Shown: positions 1 through 7,771, counted from the stretch's first letter. The stretch is 64,000 nucleotides of DNA from Paenibacillus contaminans (GCF_003285015.1 NZ_QMFB01000016.1:62001-126000); one strand, 5' to 3'. Made by a program: numbers and translations. Notes: generated by a model from the sequence alone, not told the origin.

Positions 1-157
1 TGCGTCTCAGACCGTCGACCTCCGCGATAAAGTCGGGATCCTGCGAAAATTTCTTATAAGCGTCCTCCAGCTCAATCAACGCGTTCATCAATGTTTCCGG
101 CACATAGCGGCCGCCGAATTTCCCGTACCGCCCTTGTTCGTCTGGCACTTGCTTCAC
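1..157 (-). CDS. trpB: Tryptophan synthase beta chain, N-terminal part (window-truncated)
   Basis: Only the first 52 codons are inside the window. TrpB condenses indole and serine to tryptophan, with PLP, as the beta subunit of tryptophan synthase. The reading frame begins with a GTG whose last bases overlap the trpF stop (GTGA overlap). It reads MKQVPDEQGRYGKFGGRYVP, and YGxFGGRYVPETLM is the invariant TrpB N-terminus. A GGGTGAA-like ribosome-binding site lies in the end of trpF. It is the fifth gene of a trpE-D-C-F-B series and is presumably followed by trpA outside the window. Translational coupling with trpF is likely from the overlap. Confidence 0.93.
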   Translation of the reverse strand, partial: MKQVPDEQGRYGKFGGRYVPETLMNALIELEDAYKKFSQDPDFIAEVDGLRR

Positions 158-882
158 GATGACTTCACCCTTTCAACGAATGCTGTAATTTTATCGATGT
201 CTTTCACGCCGTCCGTTTCGACCCCGCTTGATACGTCAACGCCGTCCGGATCGTAGCCGTTTATCAATTCTCGGACATTATCCGGATGCAGCCCGCCGGC
301 CACTATCAGCTTTATTCCCGCGGATCGCGCCCAGTTCAAATAGGGAGGAATGCGGTCCCATGCGAATGTCTCGCCCGTTCCTCCTCCGACGACGGGATCG
401 TAAGTGTCGAGCAAAACGGCATCGACCTGACCGGCATACGGTCCAAGGAGCCGTTCGACCTTCTGCTCCTCAGCGAAAGCTTCGGACGCGTCCGGTTCTT
501 CTTTGCCCGATCCGTCCTGCATGCTTGCAATCGGAAGCACCTTATACACCGCGACGCCGAACTCCCGCTTAACTTCCGCGCAGAACGAAGCCGGCTCTTG
601 CCCGTGCAGCTGAATCACGTCTAGCGGCGCTTGCCTCATCACCTCGCGAAGCTCCTCCATCGTCGGATTCACGAATACGCCCACGCTTAGCGGCGCAGCA
701 CCCTCCGCCCCGCGCTCTCGCAGCAGTCTAACCATCGGCGCCGCTTGCTCGGCAGTGATCTGACGCTTGCTGCGGGCAAAAACAAAGCCGATATGATCAA
801 TCGGCAAGTGAATGATGCTTTGCAGCTGGCCGTATGTACGGATGCCGCATATTTTGACCGAAGCAGCCGTTCCGGTAGCCAA
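154..882 (-). CDS. trpF: Phosphoribosylanthranilate isomerase
   Basis: TrpF performs the Amadori rearrangement of phosphoribosylanthranilate to CdRP in tryptophan synthesis. The 242-residue protein has the KICGIR motif with the catalytic Cys12, LHG at 92-94, the catalytic Asp159 in LLDT followed by GGGTG, AGGLHPDNV at 195-203 and the phosphate-binding GVDVSSGVE at 214-222. It is longer than the roughly 205-215 residues usual for the family. The extra length is an acidic insert at about residues 120-150 between two barrel strands. The start is a TTG placed directly behind the trpC stop, with GGGGTGG as ribosome-binding site. It overlaps trpB by 4 nt. Confidence 0.95.
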   Translation of the reverse strand: MATGTAASVKICGIRTYGQLQSIIHLPIDHIGFVFARSKRQITAEQAAPMVRLLRERGAEGAAPLSVGVFVNPTMEELREVMRQAPLDVIQLHGQEPASFCAEVKREFGVAVYKVLPIASMQDGSGKEEPDASEAFAEEQKVERLLGPYAGQVDAVLLDTYDPVVGGGTGETFAWDRIPPYLNWARSAGIKLIVAGGLHPDNVRELINGYDPDGVDVSSGVETDGVKDIDKITAFVERVKSS

Positions 883-1686
883 TTAGACCACCCCGCCCGC
901 TGCCGGCACATCGAGCAGATCCTCTACGGCCTTCCCTACGATCGGCTGCCGCATAAAATGCTCGCCGATCAGCACCGCCTCCGCTCCGACGGAGCTTAAG
1001 TATGCGATCTCCTCCGGACGCGAGATGCCGCTTTCGCTGACGATCGTTTTCCCTTGCGGAATCATGCCGACAAGCCGTTCCGTCGTTTGCAGATCGGTGA
1101 CGAACGTCTTCAGATTGCGGTTGTTGATGCCGATCAGCTGCGCATCAAGCTCCAGCACGCGGTTCAATTCTTCTTCGTCATGCACTTCGACAAGCGCATC
1201 GAGGCCCAAATCCCGGCTCAGCTGCAAATATTCCCGCATCTGCTCCGTCGTGAGAATCGCCGCAATAAGCAAAACCGCATCCGCGCCGATCAGCCGCGCC
1301 TCGTAAATATGCCGGTAGTCGATCGTAAAATCTTTGCGTAAAATCGGCACTTCTACCGCAGCCCGCACCTGTTGCAGGTATTCGTTGTTGCCTTGAAAAT
1401 AGTCCGTATCCGTCAAAACCGACAAACAATCGGTACGCGCCTCTTCATAAGCTTTGGCAAGCGTCACGGGATGGAAATCCTCCCTTATCAGCCCTTTCGA
1501 CGGCGACGCTTTTTTCACCTCGGCGATAAGCCCCATTCGGCGTTTGCGGCCTTCCGTCAACGCACGGATAAATCCGCGGCAAGCCGGCATAGCGGCAATT
1601 TGCTTCTCAGCTTCGACTAACGTGAAACGTTCCGCCAGAGCTGCAACCTCTTTATGCTTCGTAGCGACAATCCGATCAAGAAACAT
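883..1686 (-). CDS. trpC: Indole-3-glycerol-phosphate synthase
   Basis: TrpC closes the indole ring, converting CdRP to indole-3-glycerol phosphate with loss of CO2 and water. The 267-residue single-domain (beta/alpha)8 barrel carries IAEVKKASPSKG at 54-65, which contains the catalytic Lys and phosphate contacts, LRKDF at 116-120, the GINNRNLKTF segment and SESGI near the C-terminus. It is monofunctional, not fused to TrpF as in enterobacteria. Its start overlaps the end of trpD by 11 nt, and trpF follows immediately, so the genes form one translationally coupled unit. Confidence 0.96.
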   Translation of the reverse strand: MFLDRIVATKHKEVAALAERFTLVEAEKQIAAMPACRGFIRALTEGRKRRMGLIAEVKKASPSKGLIREDFHPVTLAKAYEEARTDCLSVLTDTDYFQGNNEYLQQVRAAVEVPILRKDFTIDYRHIYEARLIGADAVLLIAAILTTEQMREYLQLSRDLGLDALVEVHDEEELNRVLELDAQLIGINNRNLKTFVTDLQTTERLVGMIPQGKTIVSESGISRPEEIAYLSSVGAEAVLIGEHFMRQPIVGKAVEDLLDVPAAGGVV

Positions 1687-2713
1687 GGCTCAACTCTCCC
1701 GTACATGCGATTAGTTGCTGCAACTTGTCATCGGCAAGCCGCATATCGATGACCGATGCTGCTAATTTTACACCTTCCTGCAAGGTCGAGCAACGGCCTG
1801 CCACATAGAAGCAAGCGCCGGCATTGGCTAACACGATGTCGCGGTATGCGCCGCGGTCGCCATTGAAAATGCTGCGGATGATGCCGGCGTTCGTCTGCGC
1901 GTCGCCGCCTTTGACCGCTTCGATGCCTGCTGCGCGAAGGCCCAGTTCATCAGGCGTTATATCGTAAGTACGCAAAACGCCGTCTTTCAGCTCGGTTACC
2001 CGGGTAGGCGCGGATATGCTGATCTCGTCAAGTCCGTCGTGGCTCGACACGACCATGCCGCGCTTCAAGCCGAGCGATTTGATGACCTCTGCCATAAGCT
2101 CCGTCTTGTTCCGGTCCGAGACGCCCAGCAGCTGCAAATCCGCACCCGCAGGATTCGTCAGCGGTCCAAGCAGATTGAAAATCGTGCGGATGCCGATTTC
2201 CTTGCGCGGAATGGCCGCGTGTTTCATCGATTGATGGAACACTTGCGCGAACATGAAGCAGATGCCGACTTGATCGAGACAACGTGCCGCTTGTTCATTA
2301 TTTAGTTGAATATTGACGCCGAGCGCCTCCAGCACATCTGCGCTGCCCGTCTTGCTCGAAGCCGCGCGATTGCCGTGCTTCGCGACGCGGATCCCCCCGG
2401 CCGCAGCTACGATTGCGGATGCCGTCGAGATATTAAACGTATTCGAGCCGTCCCCGCCCGTCCCGACCGCGTCGAGCAAATTTTCGTTAACCGTTTGTAC
2501 GCGGCTCGCTTTGCTGCGCATCGATTCGGCGAAGCCGGTAATTTCTTCGCTCGTTTCGCCCTTCATCCGCAGCGCCGTCGCGAGGCTTGCGATTTGCGAA
2601 GGAGTAGCCTGACCGTCCATGATTTCCGACATGATGTCACGCGCCTCGCCGCGCAGGAGATGTTCGCCGCCGATTATTTTAGCAATGGCTTGCTGTACCG
2701 TAAAAGCACTCAT
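1676..2713 (-). CDS. trpD: Anthranilate phosphoribosyltransferase
   Basis: TrpD transfers phosphoribose from PRPP to anthranilate. The 345-residue protein has the PRPP-binding GTGGDGSNTFNIST loop at about 84-97, the KHGNRA anthranilate segment, and the helical N-terminal domain of class IV phosphoribosyltransferases. The chosen ATG (protein MSAFTVQQAI) lies about 8 nt after GGAGG; a TTG further upstream would place the ribosome-binding site inside the gene. There is no fused glutamine amidotransferase domain and no trpG beside it. Anthranilate synthase must therefore use an amidotransferase encoded elsewhere, as B. subtilis does with PabA. Confidence 0.96.
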   Translation of the reverse strand: MSAFTVQQAIAKIIGGEHLLRGEARDIMSEIMDGQATPSQIASLATALRMKGETSEEITGFAESMRSKASRVQTVNENLLDAVGTGGDGSNTFNISTASAIVAAAGGIRVAKHGNRAASSKTGSADVLEALGVNIQLNNEQAARCLDQVGICFMFAQVFHQSMKHAAIPRKEIGIRTIFNLLGPLTNPAGADLQLLGVSDRNKTELMAEVIKSLGLKRGMVVSSHDGLDEISISAPTRVTELKDGVLRTYDITPDELGLRAAGIEAVKGGDAQTNAGIIRSIFNGDRGAYRDIVLANAGACFYVAGRCSTLQEGVKLAASVIDMRLADDKLQQLIACTGELSHVS

Positions 2714-2760
2714 CCAAACCGCCTCCAAAAATAATATTCCCTAGATCGTGAATACCCGTT

Positions 2761-4299
2761 TTAATAATCGCTGTTTATAACGGCAGCTTGCGGCTGCTTT
2801 TGCGGCGAGAATACCGCTTCGGCCATACGGATCGATTTCAGCATGCCTTTCGCCTTGTTGACCGTTTCCTCATATTCCTTCTCGGGAACGGAGTCCCAGA
2901 CGATACCGGCTCCAGCTTGTACATACGCTTTGCCGTGTTTGAAAATAATCGTCCGAATCGTAATGCACGTATCCATATTACCGGAGAAGCCGAGGTAGCC
3001 GATCGCTCCGGCGTATGCGCCGCGAGCTTCGCTTTCCAGCTCCGCGATGATTTCCATTGCGCGAAGCTTCGGAGCGCCGGATACCGTACCTGCCGGCATG
3101 CAGGAAATGAAGGCGTCGTAGAAATCTTTATCCTTGCGCATTTTGCCGGTTACGTTCGAAACGATATGCATGACATGGGAATAGCGCTCGATTTCCATGA
3201 ACGAATCGCATTTGACCGATCCGAACTCCGCTACCCGGCCGATATCGTTGCGACCAAGATCGACAAGCATCAAATGCTCCGCGCGTTCCTTCTCGTCGGC
3301 CAGCAGATCCTTCTCCAGCGCCAGATCCTCCTCCGGCGTTTTCCCGCGCGGACGCGTCCCGGCGATCGGCCTCGTATCCACCTTGTCGTCCTCAACGCGT
3401 ACGAGCATTTCAGGCGATGTGCCGACGATCACTTCATCGTTCATTTTGAGACAATACATATAAGGAGACGGATTCATCGTCCGCAGCATGCGGTAAACCT
3501 GGAGCGGCGAAACGTCCGTTTCGATTTCGAAGCGCTGCGAGAGAACCACTTGGAAAATATCGCCGGCGCGAATATATTCCTTCGCCTGCTCGACATTCGC
3601 CATAAACGATTCCTTCGTCTGGTTGGAGCGAATCTCGCCGAGTTCGACATCGTCGGGCATCGACCGGTTTGCTGCGTAAAGCTGCGGCATCGGACGTCTC
3701 AGCCGTTCGATCATCGCATCGATTTTGCGGCAAGCCGCTTCATAGGCTTTGGCGATATCGGCATCCGTTCCGCTGCGCGGAATATGAACGTTCGCTATCA
3801 CCTTGATTTGCTGCTTGAAATGATCGAACACGATGATTTGATCGCAAAACATGAATTGAATGTCATTCATTTGCAAATCATCCACTTTATGCTTAGGCAG
3901 CTTCTCGTAGTATTGCAGCAAATCGTAGCCGAAAAATCCGATCGCTCCGCCCGTCAATCTCGGCAAATTCGGAAGCGGCGGGCTTGAATATGCGCGCAAG
4001 TACGCTTTCAGCACATCAAGCGGCTTTTCGGTAGAAACGATCGTCCCCGCATCGTTCGTAATCGAGATTTGACCGTTCTTCGCTTTAATCATGAGAAACG
4101 GATCGGAGCCGATAAACGAATAACGCGCCCATTTTACGCCGCCCTCTACGCTTTCCAGCAAAAACGCATGCTCGCTGTCGTAAAACTGCTGAAATAAACG
4201 AATCGGCGTTTCCGTATCGGCGAGCAAGTCTCGAACGATCGGAATGACGTTATACTGTTTGGCAAGGCGGATCACTTCATTCAATTCGGGCGTATACAT
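2761..4299 (-). CDS. trpE: Anthranilate synthase component I
   Basis: TrpE converts chorismate to anthranilate with ammonia from a glutaminase partner. The 512-residue protein has the N-terminal LLES-type segment typical of the tryptophan feedback site (near residue 50). Its C-terminal chorismate-binding domain shows AGDIFQVVLSQRF, IVGTSPEML, RPIAGTRPRG, DLGRNDIGR and AGAGIVWDSVPEKEYEET. The start is the ATG placed behind AGGAGAGG; a GTG two codons upstream sits too close to it. It is the first gene of the trp operon, preceded by a leader with a TRAP site and an attenuator terminator. No trpG is adjacent. Confidence 0.97.
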   Translation of the reverse strand: MYTPELNEVIRLAKQYNVIPIVRDLLADTETPIRLFQQFYDSEHAFLLESVEGGVKWARYSFIGSDPFLMIKAKNGQISITNDAGTIVSTEKPLDVLKAYLRAYSSPPLPNLPRLTGGAIGFFGYDLLQYYEKLPKHKVDDLQMNDIQFMFCDQIIVFDHFKQQIKVIANVHIPRSGTDADIAKAYEAACRKIDAMIERLRRPMPQLYAANRSMPDDVELGEIRSNQTKESFMANVEQAKEYIRAGDIFQVVLSQRFEIETDVSPLQVYRMLRTMNPSPYMYCLKMNDEVIVGTSPEMLVRVEDDKVDTRPIAGTRPRGKTPEEDLALEKDLLADEKERAEHLMLVDLGRNDIGRVAEFGSVKCDSFMEIERYSHVMHIVSNVTGKMRKDKDFYDAFISCMPAGTVSGAPKLRAMEIIAELESEARGAYAGAIGYLGFSGNMDTCITIRTIIFKHGKAYVQAGAGIVWDSVPEKEYEETVNKAKGMLKSIRMAEAVFSPQKQPQAAVINSDY

Positions 4300-4340
4300 G
4301 GGCACCTCTCCTTATCGGCGGCAAACTAATTTAGGAAATG

Positions 4341-4370
4341 AAAAAAGCCTCTACTCGAAAGTAGAGGCTT
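4341..4370 (-). terminator. trp attenuator terminator in the trpE leader
   Basis: The minus strand forms an 11-bp stem (AAGCCTCTACT / AGTAGAGGCTT) closed by a TTCG tetraloop and followed by a run of T. It sits about 40 nt before the trpE start and about 85 nt after the TRAP triplet array, which is the position of the B. subtilis trp attenuator. Its 5' arm (4358-4366) can alternatively pair with positions 4503-4511 of the triplet array, giving 9 bp with one G-U. This is the expected antiterminator. The hairpin is seen directly; the switching is inference from the B. subtilis mechanism. Confidence 0.92.
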
Positions 4371-4456
4371 CGATTGAATTCGAAAAAAGAAAAATACGAT
4401 GCCATAAATAGCAATGACTCGCAAACGACGGGATAAATTCCCCTCGATCGAAGGCA

Positions 4457-4510
4457 CTCGGCTCGGCTCGGCTCTTCTCTGCTCGACTCTCTCTCAACTA
4501 AACTCTACTC
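4457..4510 (-). promoter_or_regulatory. TRAP (MtrB) binding site: eleven (G/T)AG triplets
   Basis: Read on the minus strand, GAG/TAG triplets begin every 5 nt: 4510, 4505, 4500, 4495, 4489, 4484, 4479, 4474, 4469, 4464 and 4459. These are ten GAG and one TAG, with 2-nt spacers except one 3-nt spacer. Eleven is the number of subunits in the TRAP ring, and (G/U)AG repeats with 2-3 nt spacers are its known RNA target. Eight further GAG/TAG triplets with irregular spacing lie upstream (4521-4581). Tryptophan-loaded TRAP would wrap this RNA, block the antiterminator and stop transcription before trpE. The gene for TRAP is in this window at 15.2-15.4 kb. Confidence 0.95.
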
Positions 4511-4591
4511 TGCTTGCCTTCTCTTTGCTCGTACTGCGCTCAATCTGCTCGGGTAAAACCTAAACTGAATCTAACTCACTCAACTGCATTC

Positions 4592-4621
4592 ACTATACAC
4601 CGGCATAACGGATTACGTCAA
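4592..4621 (-). promoter_or_regulatory. Promoter of the trp operon (sigma-A type)
   Basis: TTGACG (4616-4621) and TATAGT (4592-4597) are separated by 18 nt. The predicted start, near 4585, lies just before the first (G/T)AG triplet, so the transcript begins with the TRAP target. The promoter sits just downstream of the aroH stop, so trp genes can be read both from it and from aro-operon readthrough, with the attenuator controlling both. Confidence 0.82.
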
Positions 4622-4637
4622 GCGTTTTCTGTATGGC

Positions 4638-5006
4638 TTACCGTTTGGCGATATCCGGACGAAGCCGCTTGGCTTCATTCAAATATACATGGCGAATCTC
4701 GTTTTGCTTCTTCTGCGTATTGATATGCACCATGAGGCGGATGCACTTAGGCAAGCTGGGCTGTACCGGAATTTCCACCGAACACATGATCGGCACAAGC
4801 TCCCAGCCCGCCAGCTGGCGAATGGCCCTCGCAGGGAAAGCCGCATCCAGATCGGTCGTCGTCGTAACAAATACGCTGCAAATATCTTCCGGCACCACTT
4901 CGTTCTCCACTACGATTTCATGGAGCATCTCTGCGGTCGCCTGCAAAATCTCTTGCTCGTCATTCCGTTCTACAGTCGTCGCACCGCGAATTCCCCGAAC
5001 CCACAT
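4638..5006 (-). CDS. aroH: Chorismate mutase (AroH type)
   Basis: Converts chorismate to prephenate for phenylalanine and tyrosine synthesis. The 122-residue protein is a monofunctional AroH-class mutase (B. subtilis type): WVRGIRGATTV at the N-terminus carries the active-site Arg, the central VTTTTDLDAAFPARAIR segment and PxMCSxEIPV follow, then the RLMVHINT strand. The start may be this ATG or the GTG one codon before it; both follow AGGAGG, which lies at the end of aroB. It is the last aro gene before the trp promoter, as in B. subtilis. Confidence 0.95.
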   Translation of the reverse strand: MWVRGIRGATTVERNDEQEILQATAEMLHEIVVENEVVPEDICSVFVTTTTDLDAAFPARAIRQLAGWELVPIMCSVEIPVQPSLPKCIRLMVHINTQKKQNEIRHVYLNEAKRLRPDIAKR

Positions 5007-5010
5007 CACT

Positions 5011-6105
5011 TTATGCCTCCTGCTTCAATTGTTCCACGACTTCTCTTACGAGATCGGCTGAAACGTTTTTGTTGATTTCCACTTTGCCGATATCCGTCGG
5101 AACGACGAAAACCATCTTGCCTTCCTTGAACTTCTTGTCGTGCATCATTGCGGACATGATGGCGTCCGTTTCCAAATGAGCCGGTAAACGTGTAGGCAGT
5201 CCGAATTTGCTTAAAATCCGTTTGGTCGTTACATAAATATTCTCCGGATGCCCCAGCTTGACGGCAAGCTTGGCGGATCCTACCATGCCTATCGAAATCG
5301 CCTCGCCATGCACCAATTCATTGTATTTAGCCACCGCTTCGAGCGCATGCCCGATCGTATGGCCGAGATTTAAGATGGCCCGCAAATCGTTCTCGCGTTC
5401 GTCGCGCGAAACGACGATCGATTTCACTTCGCAGCCGCGGTACAAGCCGTATTCAAGCGCTTCCGGATCGAGAGCAAGAAGTCTCTCCGCATTCTCTTCG
5501 CACCAAGCGGCGAATTCCGCGTCCCAAATGAGGCCATGCTTGATCATTTCGGATAAGCCGGCTTTCACTTCCCGCTCAGGGAGCGTTTGCAGAGTCGCCG
5601 TATCGTATAACACAAGCTCAGGCTGATGGAATGCGCCGATAATATTTTTGGCGAGCGGATGATTAACCGCCACTTTGCCGCCGACGCTGCTGTCGTGAGC
5701 AAGAATCGTCGTCGGAATTTGGACAAAACGGACTCCGCGCATGTAGCTTGCCGCGACAAAGCCCGCAAGATCGCCGACTACGCCTCCACCGAGTGCAATG
5801 ACCGTTGAATTACGGTCAAGTCCCGCGTTGAGAGCAGTTCCCACAATCTGTTCCAGAATCCCGAGCGATTTCGCCTTTTCCCCGGCTTCTACGACGTGAG
5901 TAACCACCGTGAACCCGCCCGCTTCCAGAAGCTCGACGACTCGCGTCAGGTGAAGGGGCGCAATGCGGTCGTCAGACACGATCAACAGCGGGGATCCTTT
6001 GCGGATCCCGTGTTTTTCGAAAAACGGAACGATATCGTTCAGCACATGCTGACCGATATAGATCGGGTAAGAGCGTTCTCCCAGTTCAACCGTCAGTTCG
6101 CGCAT
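5011..6105 (-). CDS. aroB: 3-Dehydroquinate synthase
   Basis: Cyclises DAHP to 3-dehydroquinate, the second shikimate-pathway step, using NAD and a divalent metal. The 364-residue protein contains the nucleotide-binding GGGVVGDLAGFVAASYMRG stretch, PTTILAHDSSVGGKVAVN, the metal ligand region NLGHTIGHALE and a late HGEAISIGM. Its ATG lies one base after the aroC stop. The longer open frame extends into aroC and is not used. The neighbours aroC and aroH match the B. subtilis aroF-aroB-aroH order. Confidence 0.96.
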   Translation of the reverse strand: MRELTVELGERSYPIYIGQHVLNDIVPFFEKHGIRKGSPLLIVSDDRIAPLHLTRVVELLEAGGFTVVTHVVEAGEKAKSLGILEQIVGTALNAGLDRNSTVIALGGGVVGDLAGFVAASYMRGVRFVQIPTTILAHDSSVGGKVAVNHPLAKNIIGAFHQPELVLYDTATLQTLPEREVKAGLSEMIKHGLIWDAEFAAWCEENAERLLALDPEALEYGLYRGCEVKSIVVSRDERENDLRAILNLGHTIGHALEAVAKYNELVHGEAISIGMVGSAKLAVKLGHPENIYVTTKRILSKFGLPTRLPAHLETDAIMSAMMHDKKFKEGKMVFVVPTDIGKVEINKNVSADLVREVVEQLKQEA

Positions 6106-6106
6106 A

Positions 6107-7270
6107 TTAGTATTGCTCCACTTGTTTTTTGTAGTTTTCCAGGTTCGCGCGGATTTCCTCGATCGAATCTCCGCCGAACTTCTCGAGGAACGCACATGCG
6201 ACTTCCCATGCCACGACATTCTCCATAATGACGCCTGCAGCAGGAACCGCACACGTATCCGACCGTTCGACCTGCGCGGTGAACGGCTCCTTCGTGTCGA
6301 TATCTACGGACGGGAGCGGCTTGTACAATGTAGCGATCGGCTTCATAACGCCGCGTACGACGATCGGCTCTCCGGTCGTCATTCCGCCTTCGAAGCCTCC
6401 TGCGCGATTGCTGGCGCGATAAAAACCGCGTTCTTCCTCGTGCATAATCGGATCATGCACTTCCGACCCTTTCAGGCTTCCTGCCTCGAAGCCTAAGCCG
6501 AACTCAACGCCTTTGAAGGCGTTGATCGAAACGACCGCTTGCGCAATTCGTCCGTCAAGCTTCCGGTCCCATTGCACATGGCTTCCCAAACCTACCGGAA
6601 CGCCTTCAATGACGACTTCCACGACGCCGCCCAATGTGTTTCCTTCCGCTTTGGCCGCATCGATCGCTGCAATCATCTTGGCTTCGGCTTCTTTATCGGC
6701 AACACGCACTTGCGAAGCCTCGGTAACTTCGTTCAGCTCGTCGATCGTCATTTGCGGACGTTCGGCGACGACATCGCCGATCCGCACGACATGACAAGCC
6801 GTCTTGATGCCGAACTGCGCCAGCAATTGACGGGCAACCGCACCGCATGCTACGCGCGCAGTCGTTTCACGGGCGCTGGAGCGCTCCAAAATATTCCGCA
6901 GGTCGCGTTGATTATATTTCAAGCCGCCGTTCAAATCGGCATGTCCGGGACGCGGGCGGTGAATACGGCGGCGTCCTTCGTTATCCTCGTCAACCGGCTC
7001 GACTCCCATAACTTTCGTCCAGTGCGTCCAGTCTTTATTCTCGACCACAAGCGCAATCGGCGCTCCTGTCGTCATACCGTGGCGAACGCCGCCTACCAGG
7101 TTGGCGGTATCCTTCTCGATCTGCATACGCAAACCGCGGCCGTACCCTTTCTGTCTGCGTGCCAGTTGCACATTAATCGAATCGGGAAGCAGCGGCAGAT
7201 TGCTCGGCACTCCTTCTATAATGGCGGTTAATTGCGGACCATGCGTCTCGCCGGCTGTCAAATATCTCAT
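6107..7270 (-). CDS. aroC: Chorismate synthase
   Basis: Last shikimate step: EPSP to chorismate, needing reduced FMN. The 387-residue protein has the signatures GETHGPQLTAIIEGVPS at the N-terminus, RPRPGHADLNG near 108-118 and RSSARETTARVACGA near 130-144. It ends with the family region near DTCAVPAAGVIMEN. GGGGGAACTTTTA precedes the ATG. It is the first gene of the aroC-aroB-aroH unit (called aroF in B. subtilis) and has its own promoter and a structured leader of about 170 nt. Confidence 0.96.
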   Translation of the reverse strand: MRYLTAGETHGPQLTAIIEGVPSNLPLLPDSINVQLARRQKGYGRGLRMQIEKDTANLVGGVRHGMTTGAPIALVVENKDWTHWTKVMGVEPVDEDNEGRRRIHRPRPGHADLNGGLKYNQRDLRNILERSSARETTARVACGAVARQLLAQFGIKTACHVVRIGDVVAERPQMTIDELNEVTEASQVRVADKEAEAKMIAAIDAAKAEGNTLGGVVEVVIEGVPVGLGSHVQWDRKLDGRIAQAVVSINAFKGVEFGLGFEAGSLKGSEVHDPIMHEEERGFYRASNRAGGFEGGMTTGEPIVVRGVMKPIATLYKPLPSVDIDTKEPFTAQVERSDTCAVPAAGVIMENVVAWEVACAFLEKFGGDSIEEIRANLENYKKQVEQY

Positions 7271-7325
7271 TAAAAGTTCCCCCTAAGCATCGTCAAACGA
7301 ACATCCCCAAGCAAAAGCCTAATCA

Positions 7326-7379
7326 TTTTGCCTGTCCGGACCCATAGGTCGGCGCCGCGCGCCTCTCATTCAGGCAAAA
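7326..7379 (-). promoter_or_regulatory. Large hairpin in the aroC leader
   Basis: Between the aroC promoter and its start codon, TTTTGCCTG and CAGGCAAAA form a 9-bp outer stem enclosing a GC-rich inner arm (around CCGACC / GGTCCGG). A self-complementary AGCGCT pair lies just upstream near 7425-7440. It is not followed by a T-run, so it is not a simple terminator. I do not recognise a known riboswitch class. The structure is seen; a regulatory role is inference. Confidence 0.5.
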
Positions 7380-7449
7380 CAAATCGCAAGCATCCGGTTT
7401 CGTTCTTTCCGATCGCGTCATTCGAGCGCTTTAGCGCTTTTATGTGCTC

Positions 7450-7478
7450 ATTATAGTATAGGCATCCCGGTTTGACAA
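7450..7478 (-). promoter_or_regulatory. Promoter of the aroC-aroB-aroH operon
   Basis: TTGTCA (7473-7478) and TATAAT (7450-7455) with exactly 17 nt between them form a strong sigma-A-type promoter. The expected transcript start near 7443 leaves a leader of about 170 nt before aroC that holds the hairpin at 7326-7379. Confidence 0.85.
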
Positions 7479-7525
7479 GGAACGCCAAGCATTGCAATCG
7501 CTTTCAATTTTTCGCAAACAAATAA

Positions 7526-7556
7526 CACGCTGCCCGGCTTTGCCGTTCTCAGCGTG
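7526..7556 (-). terminator. Possible terminator after the 51-residue gene
   Basis: CACGCTG and CAGCGTG pair around an inner GGC..GCC hairpin about 60 nt downstream of the small gene stop and just before the aroC promoter. T-rich but imperfect tails lie on both sides, so termination could be bidirectional. Confidence 0.55.
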
Positions 7557-7615
7557 CTTTTGGGTCAAGCGGGATGTTTTGCCGCATAAAAGCATTGCAG
7601 CAATCATGCGTTTCC

Positions 7616-7771
7616 TTACGAGTGCTTTTGCAATATACGTACCGGTTCCGTTTGCTTCGGATCATCCACCATTCCCATAATTTGCATGGAATCGATACCG
7701 AGAATTTGCGCGCACTCCTTCATCGAAATGAACCCTCTCCGGTATGCGTGGATCACCTTGCGCTTGTCCAT
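7616..7771 (-). CDS. Small protein, 51 residues, unknown
   Basis: A short gene between cheR and aroC. ATG follows GGAGGG with 9-nt spacing, and the frame reads MDKRKVIHAYRRGFISMKEC, continues AQILGIDSMQIMGMVDD and ends LQKHS. The pattern of a basic N-terminus, an aromatic pair and the segment ECAQILGIDSMQ resembles the first helices of a helix-turn-helix fold (an xxCAxxLGID turn). It is too short for a full regulator by itself. The ribosome-binding site and amphipathic pattern support a real gene. Function is unknown; a small DNA-binding or adaptor protein is only a guess. Confidence 0.68.
   Translation of the reverse strand: MDKRKVIHAYRRGFISMKECAQILGIDSMQIMGMVDDPKQTEPVRILQKHS

Noticed and set aside
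4441..4581. CTC-rich low-complexity stretch that could be read as a simple repeat or slippage tract
   Set aside because: On the minus strand the triplets keep a 5-nt period with varied spacer bases, lie in the trp leader, and mtrB is in the window; a TRAP site explains it.
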